A stretch of 64,000 bases of DNA, from positions 62,001 to 126,000 of IMG/VR virus record IMGVR_UViG_3300008107_000017. One strand, written 5' to 3'. Shown here piece after piece: positions 15,007 through 24,383 of this stretch. This DNA is from a virus. The notes under the pieces were generated by a model, which had not been told where the DNA came from, searched no databases, and saw only the letters and a list, made by a program, of their open reading frames with translations. The first letter of the stretch is position 1. Each line of letters opens with the position of its first letter. Both the position numbers and the translations under genes were made by a program.

Positions 15007-15478
15007 AGTAATCCTAGTAGGTAAAGCCGCTGCAGGTAAAGATCACATGAGAAAGGTAATGGAAGGCCGTGGATTTATCTACGGTATTTCTTATACCACT
15101 CGACCACCGAGAGAAGGTGAGATTGACGGCCAAGATTATTACTTTATGTCAAAAGAACAATTTGATGATGGTATTAAGAATAACTTTTGGTATGAATGGG
15201 TTGAATTTAATGGTTGGTATTATGGAACAAGTTATAAACAGTTCAAGGAACAGTGTAACTTATTTATAATGACACCTAAAGGCATTTCTCATATCAATCC
15301 AATTGATCGTAAAGAATGTACAATCATTTATCTCAATATGCCAATTGAAGTAAGACGCCAAAGACTTATTAGCCGCAATATGCCAGGTGATACATTGGAA
15401 CGTAGAATTCAGGCAGATGAAAATGACTTTGCTAATTTTACAGATTTTGACATTGAGATAAACAATCATAACTTCTAA
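14999..15478 (+). CDS. guanylate-kinase-like nucleotide kinase
   Basis: 159 residues from the ATG at 14999; a longer in-frame extension overlaps the upstream gene. P-loop GKAAAGKD (residues 8-15) is followed by SYTTRPPREGEIDGQDYYF, the GMP-binding signature of guanylate kinases. The lid has the RRQRLISRN Arg cluster. Expected reaction: ATP-dependent phosphorylation of a nucleoside monophosphate, probably dGMP/GMP. A modified dNMP is possible given the hydroxymethylase-like gene 0.8 kb downstream. The operon continues into a second kinase. Confidence 0.85.
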   Translation: MNKVILVGKAAAGKDHMRKVMEGRGFIYGISYTTRPPREGEIDGQDYYFMSKEQFDDGIKNNFWYEWVEFNGWYYGTSYKQFKEQCNLFIMTPKGISHINPIDRKECTIIYLNMPIEVRRQRLISRNMPGDTLERRIQADENDFANFTDFDIEINNHNF

Positions 15479-15480
15479 CA

Positions 15481-15490
15481 TATAAAAATA
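15481..15490 (+). promoter_or_regulatory. late-promoter-like TATAAAAATA
   Basis: TATAAAAATA fills the 14-bp gap between the two kinase genes, just 2 bp before the next ATG. If it is a T4-type late promoter the transcript would be nearly leaderless. Confidence 0.35.
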
Positions 15491-15492
15491 AA

Positions 15493-16092
15493 ATGAGTAA
15501 GTTCATTATCATTGAAGGCACCGATAATACCGGTAAAGATACACAGCAAAATCTTATTATTAAGAATCTTAAAGATACTGTCTTTCATAAGATTCATTAT
15601 TCGTCTTTACCCTTTAAAGATGATATTGAAATGCATACTTCATATTCAAAGAAAATGTATGAAGACATGTTTAAGATGATGGTTCTCTGTAAAGATCAAG
15701 ATATTAATATCATCTTTAATCGTTCTCATTTAGGTGAAAGTATTTACTCTCCACTTTACCGTGGATATTCCGGTGATTATGTTTTTGATATTGAAAAAGG
15801 TTTTGTAAATACATTAAGAGAAAATCTTTATCTTATTACGTTAACAAATGACCCTCATACCATTTGGAGCAGAGATGATGGAAAATCATTTTATAAAAAT
15901 GAAGAAGGTATTAAAGCCGAGGTTGATGGATTCCAACGTGCTCATCGTTTGAGTAAGATTAAAAATAAACTTCTTCTTAATGTAGGTACTATGGGTGCCG
16001 ATGAAGTCTCCAAAATTATTATTGAGTTTTTATCCCATGAAAATACAATAACCGGAGATCCTAAACAATTATCTATGTTTAGTCATGAGTAA
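15493..16092 (+). CDS. thymidylate-kinase-like deoxynucleotide kinase
   Basis: 199 residues. The P-loop is EGTDNTGKDT (residues 8-17), matching the EG.D.aGK.T form of dTMP kinases; the NRSHLGESIYSPLYRG segment fits the DR(Y/S)..S..aYQ substrate motif. A lid-like Arg/Lys region lies near SRDDGKSFYK. It probably phosphorylates dTMP or a modified pyrimidine monophosphate. T4 uses a dedicated kinase (gp1) for hydroxymethyl-dCMP, and this or the preceding kinase could do that here. It overlaps the next gene by 8 bp. Confidence 0.75.
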   Translation: MSKFIIIEGTDNTGKDTQQNLIIKNLKDTVFHKIHYSSLPFKDDIEMHTSYSKKMYEDMFKMMVLCKDQDINIIFNRSHLGESIYSPLYRGYSGDYVFDIEKGFVNTLRENLYLITLTNDPHTIWSRDDGKSFYKNEEGIKAEVDGFQRAHRLSKIKNKLLLNVGTMGADEVSKIIIEFLSHENTITGDPKQLSMFSHE

Positions 16093-16273
16093 GTGGAGAG
16101 AAGAACGCATGTATGAGATAATGAATCATCTCTGGGATAATCCTAAGTTGATGGAATTATATGAACTCGAAATGAAAAAGGCACAAGCCGAAAAATACGT
16201 AGAAGAGTTCTTTCCTAAAATGGAAAAATGTTACGAAAAAGCTTTAAAAGAATATGAGAATTTACAAAGGTGA
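16085..16273 (+). CDS. small helical hypothetical protein
   Basis: 62 residues, almost entirely charged helix (REERMYEIMNHLWDNPKLME, EKCYEKALKEYENLQR). It overlaps both neighbours (8 and 20 bp), so is translated within the nucleotide-metabolism operon. No family is recognised. Confidence 0.55.
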   Translation: MSKWREERMYEIMNHLWDNPKLMELYELEMKKAQAEKYVEEFFPKMEKCYEKALKEYENLQR

Positions 16274-17135
16274 AACATTTGCTGATGTGTATCAAACTGC
16301 ACTAACTGATGTACTCCAAAATCCTGAATATGTTACCTCTCCAAGAGGTATGAAAATTAATGAAGTTACTAATGCTGCGTTAGTTATCGAAGATCCTACA
16401 TTTCCTCTTTATGAAAATAATAGAAGGAGTAGTCAATTCAAATATATTGCAGCCGAATTAGTTTGGTACTTTACTGGCCGTAGAGATACTAATTTTATTT
16501 CAAAATTTGCAAAGTTCTGGGAACAAATTGATAACGGAAACGGTACGGTAAATTCTGCTTACGGTAATCTTATCTTTACGGATAAGAATCCTCATGGTAT
16601 TAATCAGTACCAATGGGCATTACAGTCTTTAATTGAAGATAAAGATTCTCGTCAAGCTATTCTTCATTTTAATATGCCTTCACATCAGTGGAAAGGTAAT
16701 AAAGATTTTGTATGTACTCTTACAGGCGTATTTCAAATTCGTGATAATCATCTTAACTTTACCATTGATATGAGATCAAACGATCTTATTCTAGGTACAC
16801 CGACTGACATTGCATTTTTCTGTCTTCTTCAACAGCAGATGTATGAGCATCTTAAAAAGTATTACCCAGATCTAGAATTAGGTACATATACACATATTGT
16901 ACATTCTCTTCATATTTATGAAAGGCACTTTGGCTTAATAGATGAAATGTTAGATCATTCTTTTGAACCAATGAGTTTTCCAGAGATAAGAGAATTCTTA
17001 ATCGATCCTAATGGTAATCCTTTAGAAGGTATTAAAGAAATTGAATCTGAAATAGAATCAGATTCCGAGGTTATAAGAGTTAAAGATGATCCTTTACATG
17101 TGTGGATATCCGATGCGGTTTTCATGGATATATAA
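16254..17135 (+). CDS. thymidylate-synthase-family enzyme, probable dCMP hydroxymethylase
   Basis: 293 residues, TS fold. The catalytic Cys is Cys154 (DFVCTLTGVFQIR) and the phosphate/nucleotide motif is DMRSNDLILGTPTDIAFF. At the position that is Asn177 in E. coli TS (31 residues after the Cys), this protein has Asp185. In T4 dCMP hydroxymethylase the same spacing holds (Cys148, Asp179) and this Asp selects cytosine over uracil. A separate canonical ThyA is encoded at 45350, so this copy is free for another role. Predicted reaction: dCMP plus methylene-THF to 5-hydroxymethyl-dCMP. Neighbouring kinases would supply the triphosphate. Confidence 0.8.
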   Translation: MRIYKGETFADVYQTALTDVLQNPEYVTSPRGMKINEVTNAALVIEDPTFPLYENNRRSSQFKYIAAELVWYFTGRRDTNFISKFAKFWEQIDNGNGTVNSAYGNLIFTDKNPHGINQYQWALQSLIEDKDSRQAILHFNMPSHQWKGNKDFVCTLTGVFQIRDNHLNFTIDMRSNDLILGTPTDIAFFCLLQQQMYEHLKKYYPDLELGTYTHIVHSLHIYERHFGLIDEMLDHSFEPMSFPEIREFLIDPNGNPLEGIKEIESEIESDSEVIRVKDDPLHVWISDAVFMDI

Positions 17136-17153
17136 TAAAATCATCTATAACAA

Positions 17154-18103
17154 TGAAGTATGTCAAACTTTTTGAAGAGTTCTTAAATGAAGCCGTTGAA
17201 GATAACGGATTAAAGAAAGTATATTTAGCCACCCGCCGAGATAGTGGACAGAGATGGTGGTCTTATAAAGGTTTTGCCGGTGATAAGTTTTTTATTCAGG
17301 TTACCGAAAATAATATTGATAAGTTAGACATTAATCCTGAGTACCCTGTACTTAATTATCATAGTACTATAGTTGATGAATTACTAAAAAGAAAATTGAT
17401 TAAAGAGGAAAACATCTATAATCATCCTAAGTATATTCCACTATCTGGATCAAAGAAAGAGTTTCATAAACTTGTAGGTGAAGATGAAAATGTACCTAAG
17501 ACCGTTTACTCAAAAAACGAGGCTTTAGAGAAATTAAACTTTCCTATCATTGCAAAGCCTGCAAATGGTCATAGCGGTATTGGAATTCAGGTTATTAAGA
17601 AGCCTGAATTAATGGAAGAACTTGATGAAAAGATATTTGACACTTTTTCTGAATATGTAGATAAGGTAGAGGAAATGAGATTCTTTAACTTTAAAGGTCA
17701 ACCTATTTTTTGGATGGAAAGAACACCTGCAAACAGTAAGGCAAAATCTGGTGATGGTAAGACCGATGAGGAAATGGAATTTAATTATGCTAAGAGAAAT
17801 GTTGATAATATTCCAGAAGACTATAAAAAGGTTTTAGAAAAATACTGCAAAATATTTGAAAAGTTTCCTTACATCTGTTTTGATATGATGAAGGATAAAG
17901 AAGGTAAGATCTATGTTATTGAGTCAAATGCCCAGCCCGGTGTACCTTTCGATAGCACAGTTGAAATCTATAAGAAAGTATATGAAGACTTCTATGGTAA
18001 ACCCCTAGATGAAAAATCTCTTCAAAAACTAGACGAATACTCAAAGGAAATGATTGAAAGAACACTGGAACGCGATAAGAAAAGATTTTCTGTAAAAAAG
18101 TAG
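17154..18103 (+). CDS. ATP-grasp enzyme with capsid-targeting N-terminus
   Basis: 316 residues from the ATG at 17154; the longer ORF runs into the preceding gene. Residues 1-14 (MKYVKLFEEFLNEA) match the shared capsid-targeting-like peptide with predicted cleavage after LNE. The rest is an ATP-grasp fold: KPANGHSGIGIQVIKK is the Lys/Gly loop holding ATP, and YICFDMMKDKEGKIYVIESN carries the Asp/Glu/Asn metal ligands. ATP-grasp enzymes join a carboxylate to an amine or thiol; the substrate is not predictable. A packaged, injected ligase is inferred. Confidence 0.75.
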
Positions 18104-18190
18104 AAAAAAGTCTACGAAAAATTTTCAAATCTCGTTTTTTTGTTTTATATTTGTACTGATGGTATTTTTATACTGTCTTAAAACAATGAT
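18104..18190 (+). promoter_or_regulatory. repeated promoter/operator module, divergent copy
   Basis: Contains GAAAAAAGTC, then TTTTCAAATCTC and TATATTTG (18146-18153), an exact Bacteroidetes -7 box. It lacks the TTGTTAATAAC block and ACGGAT leader of the other copies. Confidence 0.55.
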
Positions 18191-18736
18191 ATGTCTGAAG
18201 AACAATTAAGAGAAATCTCTGATTTTTACATTACATCGGATACGTGGTTTGGAAGGCCACAAATCCTTGATATTGCAAGGCGTACCCAGTTTTCAAGTAT
18301 TGATGATATGAATGATCAATTCATCAAAAACTGGAATAAGCAGGTCAAATCATCTGACCTCGTTTTTCACTTAGGTAATTTTGCGTGGGATCCACATACC
18401 GCAAGAACTGTTTTGAAAAAGCTTAAAGGCAAAATCTTTTTCATGATTGGAAATTCTGATGAATCTCTACTGGAAGTAGCCGATGAGTTTGAAAACGTTG
18501 AGGTTCTTGATCAACAAATTATTGAACTTCCTCAATTTGATTCTATTCTCTGTCACTATCCGTTGGAAGTATGGAATGGAAAATCATCAGGGACTATTCA
18601 TTTTCATGGACATACCGTCTTTTCACATAAGACAGATCTAAGATCATCCAATCGTGTAAACGTTTGCATTGATTTTTGGAATTATTCACCAATTAAATTT
18701 TCGGCAATTAAAGAATTTACAAATGGCAAAATCTAA
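18191..18736 (+). CDS. calcineurin-like metallophosphoesterase with degenerate active site
   Basis: 181 residues following the metallophosphoesterase order, but with several metal ligands changed. DxH is SDTW (His to Trp), GDxx is HLGNFAWD (Asp to Asn), GNHD is GNSD (His to Ser), CHYPL keeps its His, and GHxH is HGHTVF (second His lost). The canonical motifs are intact in the second phosphoesterase of this window (62266). It is either catalytically weak or a binding protein. It begins a unit under the promoter module and overlaps the sigma-factor gene. Confidence 0.7.
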   Translation: MSEEQLREISDFYITSDTWFGRPQILDIARRTQFSSIDDMNDQFIKNWNKQVKSSDLVFHLGNFAWDPHTARTVLKKLKGKIFFMIGNSDESLLEVADEFENVEVLDQQIIELPQFDSILCHYPLEVWNGKSSGTIHFHGHTVFSHKTDLRSSNRVNVCIDFWNYSPIKFSAIKEFTNGKI

Positions 18737-19349
18737 AACCTACAAAGAACTGGCAATTGAGTTTAAGAAAACTCGCTCAGAAAGAATTTACAATGAACTT
18801 TACAAAAAGATGAGACCAGGATTATGGTCTTATGTAAATAACATCGTAAGAGATCCGGCGGTGGCTGATGATATTGTATCAACCACATTAACAAATGTTT
18901 ACTTAAAGATTGATCAATATGATGAATCTTACCAAATAACTACATGGGCCTATCGTATTGCATATAATGAATGCATTGGATGGATTAGGTTCCGCAATAA
19001 AAAGATAAGTATTAATGTATTTACCGATGCAGGTGTTGAACCTCCGGCAAGAGATGGTTTCCTTGAACCAGAAATGCATGTAAAAACCGAGGATGATTTC
19101 TGGGCAGAGGAAGATATCTTAACCGAACAGGTAAGACTAACTAAAGAAGCGATTAATGCATTACCTCCAATGTATAAGAGATACATGATAGAGAGATTCC
19201 TTAATCATAAATCATATAACGATATTCTTGATATCATGGTAGAACATGAAAAAGATATCAATCTACAGACGGTAAAGAATCGCATTTTCCGAGGTAGAAA
19301 AATAATTCAGAAACAGTTAGAGAAAATGAAACTCTTTTCTGAAGCATAA
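18723..19349 (+). CDS. sigma-70-family (ECF-like) sigma factor
   Basis: 208 residues from the ATG at 18723; the longer ORF lies inside the preceding gene. Region 2 is visible as VADDIVSTTLTNVYLKIDQY followed by TTWAYRIAYNECIGWIR (-10 recognition and melting). A linker leads to region 4, ALPPMYKRYMIERFLNHKSY then TVKNRIFRGRKIIQKQL, a helix-turn-helix for -35 contact. It is a candidate for recognising the TATAAATA-like late motifs, as gp55 does in T4. That link is inference. Confidence 0.85.
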   Translation: MAKSKTYKELAIEFKKTRSERIYNELYKKMRPGLWSYVNNIVRDPAVADDIVSTTLTNVYLKIDQYDESYQITTWAYRIAYNECIGWIRFRNKKISINVFTDAGVEPPARDGFLEPEMHVKTEDDFWAEEDILTEQVRLTKEAINALPPMYKRYMIERFLNHKSYNDILDIMVEHEKDINLQTVKNRIFRGRKIIQKQLEKMKLFSEA

Positions 19350-19368
19350 ATAGATAAAATAAAGAACT

Positions 19369-19809
19369 ATGTATATTTTTAATCTCATCAATGAAATAAA
19401 CATCTGGCGAAAGGTAAGAGCTATTGCATTGGAAAATGAGGGGCTCCTAAAAGAAAATGGCTTTAGGGTAGATTGGGTCGGTAGAATTTATACCGTTATT
19501 AATCTGCCTGAAGAAGTGGTTAATCAACCATTTTCCAGAGAAGGTTATGTACTTATGAAACTTCGTGAATATGACTCGATGTTTCTTAATATGGGAATAG
19601 CCGATGCTATTGCACCAGAACTAGTTGATTTACAAGATGCTGAAGCATATCTTTTAATCCTATCACCCGATAGAGACTATATTAAGCTTTGGCCATTTCT
19701 TATATCATTATTTAAGACAGGCGGACTTTTCTTATTATTAAGATTAGTATATCTTTTACTTTCCAGTTATTGGGGCAGCATTACTTCTGCCTTTAATTGG
19801 TTATTCTAA
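19369..19809 (+). CDS. hypothetical membrane-anchored protein
   Basis: 146 residues. A soluble N-terminal part (~1-105) is followed by a hydrophobic C-terminal segment (GGLFLLLRLVYLLLSSYWG), i.e. tail-anchored topology. A TIPAPELVDLQ-like acidic region precedes it. No family is recognised. It lies between the sigma factor and nuclease genes. Confidence 0.6.
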   Translation: MYIFNLINEINIWRKVRAIALENEGLLKENGFRVDWVGRIYTVINLPEEVVNQPFSREGYVLMKLREYDSMFLNMGIADAIAPELVDLQDAEAYLLILSPDRDYIKLWPFLISLFKTGGLFLLLRLVYLLLSSYWGSITSAFNWLF

Positions 19810-19813
19810 AAAC

Positions 19814-20557
19814 ATGGCAACAAAAGAATCTCTTTTACAGACCGAGACAATAAATGGAAAACGATACTATGTTATAGGTGAACATAAGTACCCATCAGTT
19901 ACAACCATCTTAGGATCAATGACAGATTCATCTGGACTTGATAAGTGGAGAAAAAACATTGGTGAAGCCGAGGCAGATAAGATCTCTAAGTTTTCTGCTA
20001 ATCGTGGTACAATCATGCATCAAATGATTGAATATTATTTAGGTTCAGAAAAAGAAACTCAAAAAGAAAGGCTTAGAGAAGCACAGGAAAAAATCATTAC
20101 TTTTGTTGAAGCAGAAGGTTTTACTGAAGATGAATTAGAGGTTGGCAGAAAATTATTCTATAGTTTTTATAATAATGATCTCTTCAGTAAGATTGGTAAG
20201 GTTATAAGTATCGAGGAGACGATCTACTCCCACCAGATGGGAGGGTATGCAGGTAGAGTAGATAATATTTACGAGAATGTTTTATCTCATCTACTCATTC
20301 TAGACTTTAAGACATCTCGTAAGAGAAAGAAAAAAGAATGGATAGAAAACTATTTTATGCAGATTGCTGCATATTTTCTAGCATATTGGGAAATGACCGG
20401 TAAAAAACCGGACGGTGGAGAAATCTGGATAGGTGTAGAAAATGATGAGCCTCAGGTTTTTGAACTTACCTGGGATGATATTCAAGAATATGGTAAGAAA
20501 TTCTTATCCCTAGTAAAGGAGTATCATAAACTCAATCCATTACCTCAGAATATATAA
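19814..20557 (+). CDS. PD-(D/E)XK exonuclease (RecB/Cas4/MGME1-like)
   Basis: 247 residues. The N-terminal YPSVTTILG motif and RGTIMHQMIEYYLG (His of the family) precede the catalytic core: GGYAGRVDN (Asp), LLILDFKTSRK (Asp-x-Lys) and the YFMQIAAYFLAYWEM helix with the conserved Gln-Tyr. This architecture matches the RecB-like nucleases that phages encode for DNA end processing; the closest form is MGME1-type single-strand exonuclease. A role in recombination or replication-fork processing is inferred. Confidence 0.85.
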   Translation: MATKESLLQTETINGKRYYVIGEHKYPSVTTILGSMTDSSGLDKWRKNIGEAEADKISKFSANRGTIMHQMIEYYLGSEKETQKERLREAQEKIITFVEAEGFTEDELEVGRKLFYSFYNNDLFSKIGKVISIEETIYSHQMGGYAGRVDNIYENVLSHLLILDFKTSRKRKKKEWIENYFMQIAAYFLAYWEMTGKKPDGGEIWIGVENDEPQVFELTWDDIQEYGKKFLSLVKEYHKLNPLPQNI

Positions 20558-20573
20558 AAAAACAAAATAATGA

Positions 20574-21407
20574 ATGAAACACATACAAACATTCGAGAGC
20601 TTCTTAAATGAAAGCATATTAAATGAAGCAGTGTCTGGAGGACCATACTTCCTTCAGATCAATTTGAGACAACAATACGGAGGAGGCCACAGCCTGGAAG
20701 CTGCAGTAGCTCCTTCGGATAAACAAGATTTTGCCGACATTCGCGACAAAGACAGCTTCTTGAGATCTCCCGAAATAGACAAAGCAATTCGGAATTTGAC
20801 TAACTGGAAACGCGGAGATAAGAGCGGAAAGATTGACGCGTCTTTCCTCAAAGAGTTCGAAAGGGCAATGGAAGGTATAGGGTTCAAGCTTGTTAAGTTT
20901 AGATACTCTCATCCTCTTGTAATGCAAGTATCAAATGAATCTGAAGCAGTTGCAGCAATCAACAAGACAATTGCATTGCTAGATAAACTTTACGATTCTT
21001 ACACACCTGAACTGATACCTGTACAACCAGGTCCTGCTTCTTCTGTAAGAGCTTTTGCTGACCGACTTGTGAATGATTATGTAAGTGGGAGAGGTGATGT
21101 TGTAAGAGAACTTGCAAGTTTTATTGAATCTGTGGTTGGTGCCAAGGTTACTAAATACCTTAAGCACGGACCCGATGACAACACTGCAATTGACGCTGTT
21201 AGAGACCAATACAGAAAAGAGAGCCCTGTAAAGGAAGAAACTTGGGGAGTATTGAAAGCATGCGCATATAAAGACGGTGTGGTAATTGTGTGGATCGAAG
21301 ATCCTGCTAAAACATCTACTCCAGAATACAACACAGACTATTCAGCCAAAAATCTTAAATATGGTGGTGTAGAACCTGGAGATGCCGCATTGGTAGTAAA
21401 AAAGTAA
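20574..21407 (+). CDS. putative packaged protein with capsid-targeting N-terminus
   Basis: 277 residues. The N-terminus MKHIQTFESFLNESILNEA contains two LNE sites in tandem (cleavage predicted after residue 13 and/or 18). The mature part is not recognised; it has an ALLDKLYDSYTPELIPVQPG segment mid-protein and ends YGGVEPGDAALVVKK. The first 350 bp are noticeably richer in G+C (GGAGGCCACAGCCTGG) than neighbouring genes, perhaps recent acquisition. A second targeting-peptide gene follows directly. Confidence 0.7.
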   Translation: MKHIQTFESFLNESILNEAVSGGPYFLQINLRQQYGGGHSLEAAVAPSDKQDFADIRDKDSFLRSPEIDKAIRNLTNWKRGDKSGKIDASFLKEFERAMEGIGFKLVKFRYSHPLVMQVSNESEAVAAINKTIALLDKLYDSYTPELIPVQPGPASSVRAFADRLVNDYVSGRGDVVRELASFIESVVGAKVTKYLKHGPDDNTAIDAVRDQYRKESPVKEETWGVLKACAYKDGVVIVWIEDPAKTSTPEYNTDYSAKNLKYGGVEPGDAALVVKK

Positions 21408-21414
21408 ACGTAAT

Positions 21415-21720
21415 ATGAAACATATTCAGACATTCGAGACTTTTTTTGCTAGATTTCTATCTGAGGAATTAGACCAAACTAGACATAAGGCAGCTAAGCA
21501 TATTGAGGACATTGAAACTGATAATGAATCAGATAAAAAGACCGAAAAGGATGCACAAGATTACTTAGACGATAAATCTGATTATTGCCCACGATGCAGT
21601 GAACATAAAGACGATTGTCAATGTCAGGAAGATGATCCTTGGTCAACTCAAAATTACCATAGAGTACCTCCAGGTAAAAAAGAGAAGAGTAAAGCAAAAC
21701 AAGAATTCAAAACAAAGTAA
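21415..21720 (+). CDS. small putative packaged protein with Cys cluster
   Basis: 101 residues. It starts MKHIQTFETFFARFLSEE, a variant of the capsid-targeting peptide with a predicted cut after LSE. The remainder is highly charged, with a compact metal-binding-like cluster (CPRCSEHKDDCQCQED) and a basic tail. It sits 7 bp after another gene of this class. Zinc binding is inferred. Confidence 0.65.
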   Translation: MKHIQTFETFFARFLSEELDQTRHKAAKHIEDIETDNESDKKTEKDAQDYLDDKSDYCPRCSEHKDDCQCQEDDPWSTQNYHRVPPGKKEKSKAKQEFKTK

Positions 21721-21724
21721 AGAT

Positions 21725-22012
21725 ATGGAAAAGATTAATTTATTTTTTGCAAAAAATGGATCAAAAGTTATCACAGTTCTTTTGATTCTTTTGTACTTTA
21801 AATCATGCGGAGTTGATAGCGAATTAGAGAGACTTAAAAAGGAATCTAAAGCAAACACTGAATTGATTAATAAGCTTCCCTCTGCGGCTGATGTAAAGAT
21901 TGAAGGCTTAAATGCAGAGAAAAGAATGATCCAAGCAACAGATCGTAAGATGTTGGATGTACAGCGTCAAAACGAAATTGAAAAAGAGATCAAAATATTA
22001 CAAGGTAAATAA
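21725..22012 (+). CDS. small single-pass membrane protein with coiled coil
   Basis: 95 residues from the ATG at 21725; the longer frame is inside the upstream gene. A hydrophobic segment ([14 protein letters not shown], ~16-29) is followed by a helical coiled-coil-like region ([18 protein letters not shown]). Topology and position before a fibre gene resemble spanin or anchor proteins, but no lipobox or proof is seen. It overlaps the fibre gene by one base. Confidence 0.55.
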   Translation: MEKINLFFAKNGSKVITVLLILLYFKSCGVDSELERLKKESKANTELINKLPSAADVKIEGLNAEKRMIQATDRKMLDVQRQNEIEKEIKILQGK

Positions 22013-24288
22013 TGGCAAATATCATACCAGGTGTACCAACGCCAAGTGATCCATCGTGTGCTCTTACCATTTGCGGTAGAATTATAGCACAAGTAGATTG
22101 CATTAAGTATATAATGCAAGGTACATCCGCGTGTATTGATATTCAGTTTTTTGGTGCTGATGGTCAACCTCTTGACCTAGATCGTTTTTGCGAAATGCAA
22201 ATTCAATTAACGAATGAATTTGAATGCGTTGTTGCAAATTTTTGGTATCCTGGTGTTCCTACTGGATCAAAAGGATTTGATATTGAGATTTTACAATACA
22301 CTACAACAGGTGGTCATATTGTAAATAAGGGTCTTGTTAGAATATGCTTATCAACTAACTGTACATTAACTTCACCTGGTGCTGTTTCTGCAGAGATCAT
22401 ATTAAAGGAATGTTTATTAACAGGTGAGCAAGGAATTTTAACTGGAGTACCTACACCAACCGGAGCGGATGGTGAAACGTTTGGCATTCCATGTTTACTA
22501 ATTGCAAATATTCTTAATTCAAAAATTGCAAAAAACGGTGGAGATAGCGGATGTTTTCCTGGATACATTCCACCTCAGCCTGGTAGTAGTGGTATAGGAT
22601 ACGCAATAGGATCAACTGGAGCAACAGGTATTCACGGGGCAACTGGTGTGCAAGGTTTGGCTGGAGAAGGCTCAACTGGTGCAACAGGAACACAAGGATT
22701 TACTGGTTCAACCGGATCGCAAGGTAATCAAGGATTTACTGGTTCAACTGGTGCAACAGGAACTCAAGGATTTACTGGTTCAACCGGATCGCAAGGTAAT
22801 CAAGGATTTACTGGTTCAACCGGATCGCAAGGTAATCAAGGATTTATTGGTGCAACCGGTATAGGTGCAACCGGCCCCCAAGGTGCAGGTGGTACATTAG
22901 GTTATTGGGGTAGTTTTTGGAGTACACAAACACAAACCAATCCAACACCTAATGCCGTTAATGTAATGTCATTTAATAACACTGACCCAGATTCAAATGG
23001 TGTTTCTATTCAAAATAACACGGAACTAACATTTGCATATGAAGGTGTTTATAATATACAATTTTCTGCACAGGTTAATAGAATACTTGCCGCTCCTTTA
23101 GCGGCAGAGGTTGATATTTGGTTTGCAAAAAATGGAGTATCAATCCCTGACTCTAACACCATTTTGTTCATTTCAGGACCGAGCTCTGGGGCAAAGGATG
23201 TTGCTGCATGGAATTATCAACTAAAACTAAATGCAGGAGACTACATTGAACTCTATTGGTCATGTCCTAATACTGATATTGAACTTACGTACATACCCGT
23301 AACATTTAGTCCTACTCGCCCAGCTGTACCATCTGTAATTTTAACTGCTCAACAAGTAACATATACGCAAAAAGGTGCAACCGGCGCAACTGGCACACAG
23401 GGCGATCCTGGTGCAACTGGAACCCAGGGTGATCCAGGTTTTATTGGAGCAACAGGTTTAGGTTCTACTGGCGCAACTGGTGCTCAAGGTGACCCAGGTC
23501 TAATTGGAGCAACTGGAATGGGTTTTATTGGAGCAACTGGAATGGGTTCTACTGGGGCCACTGGAACCCAAGGGGATCCGGGTCTAATTGGAGCAACTGG
23601 AACAGGTTTTACTGGAGCCACTGGAACGGGTTTTACTGGAGCCACCGGTGCAACTGGCACATCCGGTTTAAACGGAATACCTGGCCCAACTGGTCCGCAA
23701 GGTTTTACTGGAGCAACTGGACTAATAGGATCAACTGGATTTATTGGATCAACTGGCCCACAGGCAAGTTCCAGCGCAGGCCTATTTTCACAGATAGCAA
23801 ACTCAACTCCAGTTACAGCCACTACAACGGAGTTGAGTATTTTAGGCAGTGGGGTTGGAACTTTATCTGTTCCTGCTAATGGATTTGCAGTAGGTGATAG
23901 TTTTACCGCAAATATGAGTGGTATTATGTCTGCCCAAAATGGTAATACACTTAGACTTAGAATTAAAAGTGGAAGTGTGGTTCTTGCAGATAGCGGGCCA
24001 TTAACTATGCCTGGTAGCGGTATAACTAACCAGGTGTGGAATCTAACAATAGATTTTACAATTAGAGCTATAGGTGGTGCTGGTACTGCTGGAATAGCAA
24101 CATTAGGTCAAATGCATATTCTTAAACTTGCAAGCGGTTCACAAGAAGGTTTTGGTTTTAATACAATTAATACTACAACATTTGATACCACAACATCTAA
24201 TACTCTGGATGTAACCGCACAGTGGTCTAGCAACAATGCAAATAATAGTATTTACACCGATATATTCGTGCTAACTAAAATTTATTAA
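22012..24288 (+). CDS. collagen-like repeat fibre protein
   Basis: 758 residues. Residues ~1-195 are a non-repetitive N-terminal domain probably attaching to the virion. Two blocks of Gly-X-Y collagen-like repeats (about residues 200-290 and 455-590) are rich in GATG, GSTG, TQGF and QGDPG units. A beta-rich C1q/TNF-like domain lies between them ([16 protein letters not shown]...), and a second beta domain forms the C-terminus (~595-758). Such trimeric fibres are common phage tail or head appendages. Receptor binding is inferred. Confidence 0.8.
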   Translation: MANIIPGVPTPSDPSCALTICGRIIAQVDCIKYIMQGTSACIDIQFFGADGQPLDLDRFCEMQIQLTNEFECVVANFWYPGVPTGSKGFDIEILQYTTTGGHIVNKGLVRICLSTNCTLTSPGAVSAEIILKECLLTGEQGILTGVPTPTGADGETFGIPCLLIANILNSKIAKNGGDSGCFPGYIPPQPGSSGIGYAIGSTGATGIHGATGVQGLAGEGSTGATGTQGFTGSTGSQGNQGFTGSTGATGTQGFTGSTGSQGNQGFTGSTGSQGNQGFIGATGIGATGPQGAGGTLGYWGSFWSTQTQTNPTPNAVNVMSFNNTDPDSNGVSIQNNTELTFAYEGVYNIQFSAQVNRILAAPLAAEVDIWFAKNGVSIPDSNTILFISGPSSGAKDVAAWNYQLKLNAGDYIELYWSCPNTDIELTYIPVTFSPTRPAVPSVILTAQQVTYTQKGATGATGTQGDPGATGTQGDPGFIGATGLGSTGATGAQGDPGLIGATGMGFIGATGMGSTGATGTQGDPGLIGATGTGFTGATGTGFTGATGATGTSGLNGIPGPTGPQGFTGATGLIGSTGFIGSTGPQASSSAGLFSQIANSTPVTATTTELSILGSGVGTLSVPANGFAVGDSFTANMSGIMSAQNGNTLRLRIKSGSVVLADSGPLTMPGSGITNQVWNLTIDFTIRAIGGAGTAGIATLGQMHILKLASGSQEGFGFNTINTTTFDTTTSNTLDVTAQWSSNNANNSIYTDIFVLTKIY
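22640..22860 (+). repeat. collagen-coding tandem repeats
   Basis: Near-identical units built on GGATTTACTGGTTCAACCGG and CAAGGTAATCAAGG repeat in frame within the fibre gene. Length variation by recombination is expected here. Confidence 0.8.
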
Positions 24289-24293
24289 TATAG

Positions 24294-24362
24294 ATGAATA
24301 ATTTTGAATGGAAAGGTGGTTGGTTAAATAGTATATTACGGATACACACAGATTTAATCTGA
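24294..24362 (+). CDS. possible 22-aa peptide
   Basis: A short ORF (MNNFEWKGGWLNSILRIHTD...) in the 95-bp gap after the fibre gene. It is supported only by an ATG and the gap; it may be spurious. Confidence 0.25.
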   Translation: MNNFEWKGGWLNSILRIHTDLI

Positions 24363-24383
24363 AATAAATATTAAAACTAAGTC

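Noticed and set aside
22640-22860. CRISPR-like tandem repeats
   Set aside because: The repeats are in-frame collagen codons without unique spacers.
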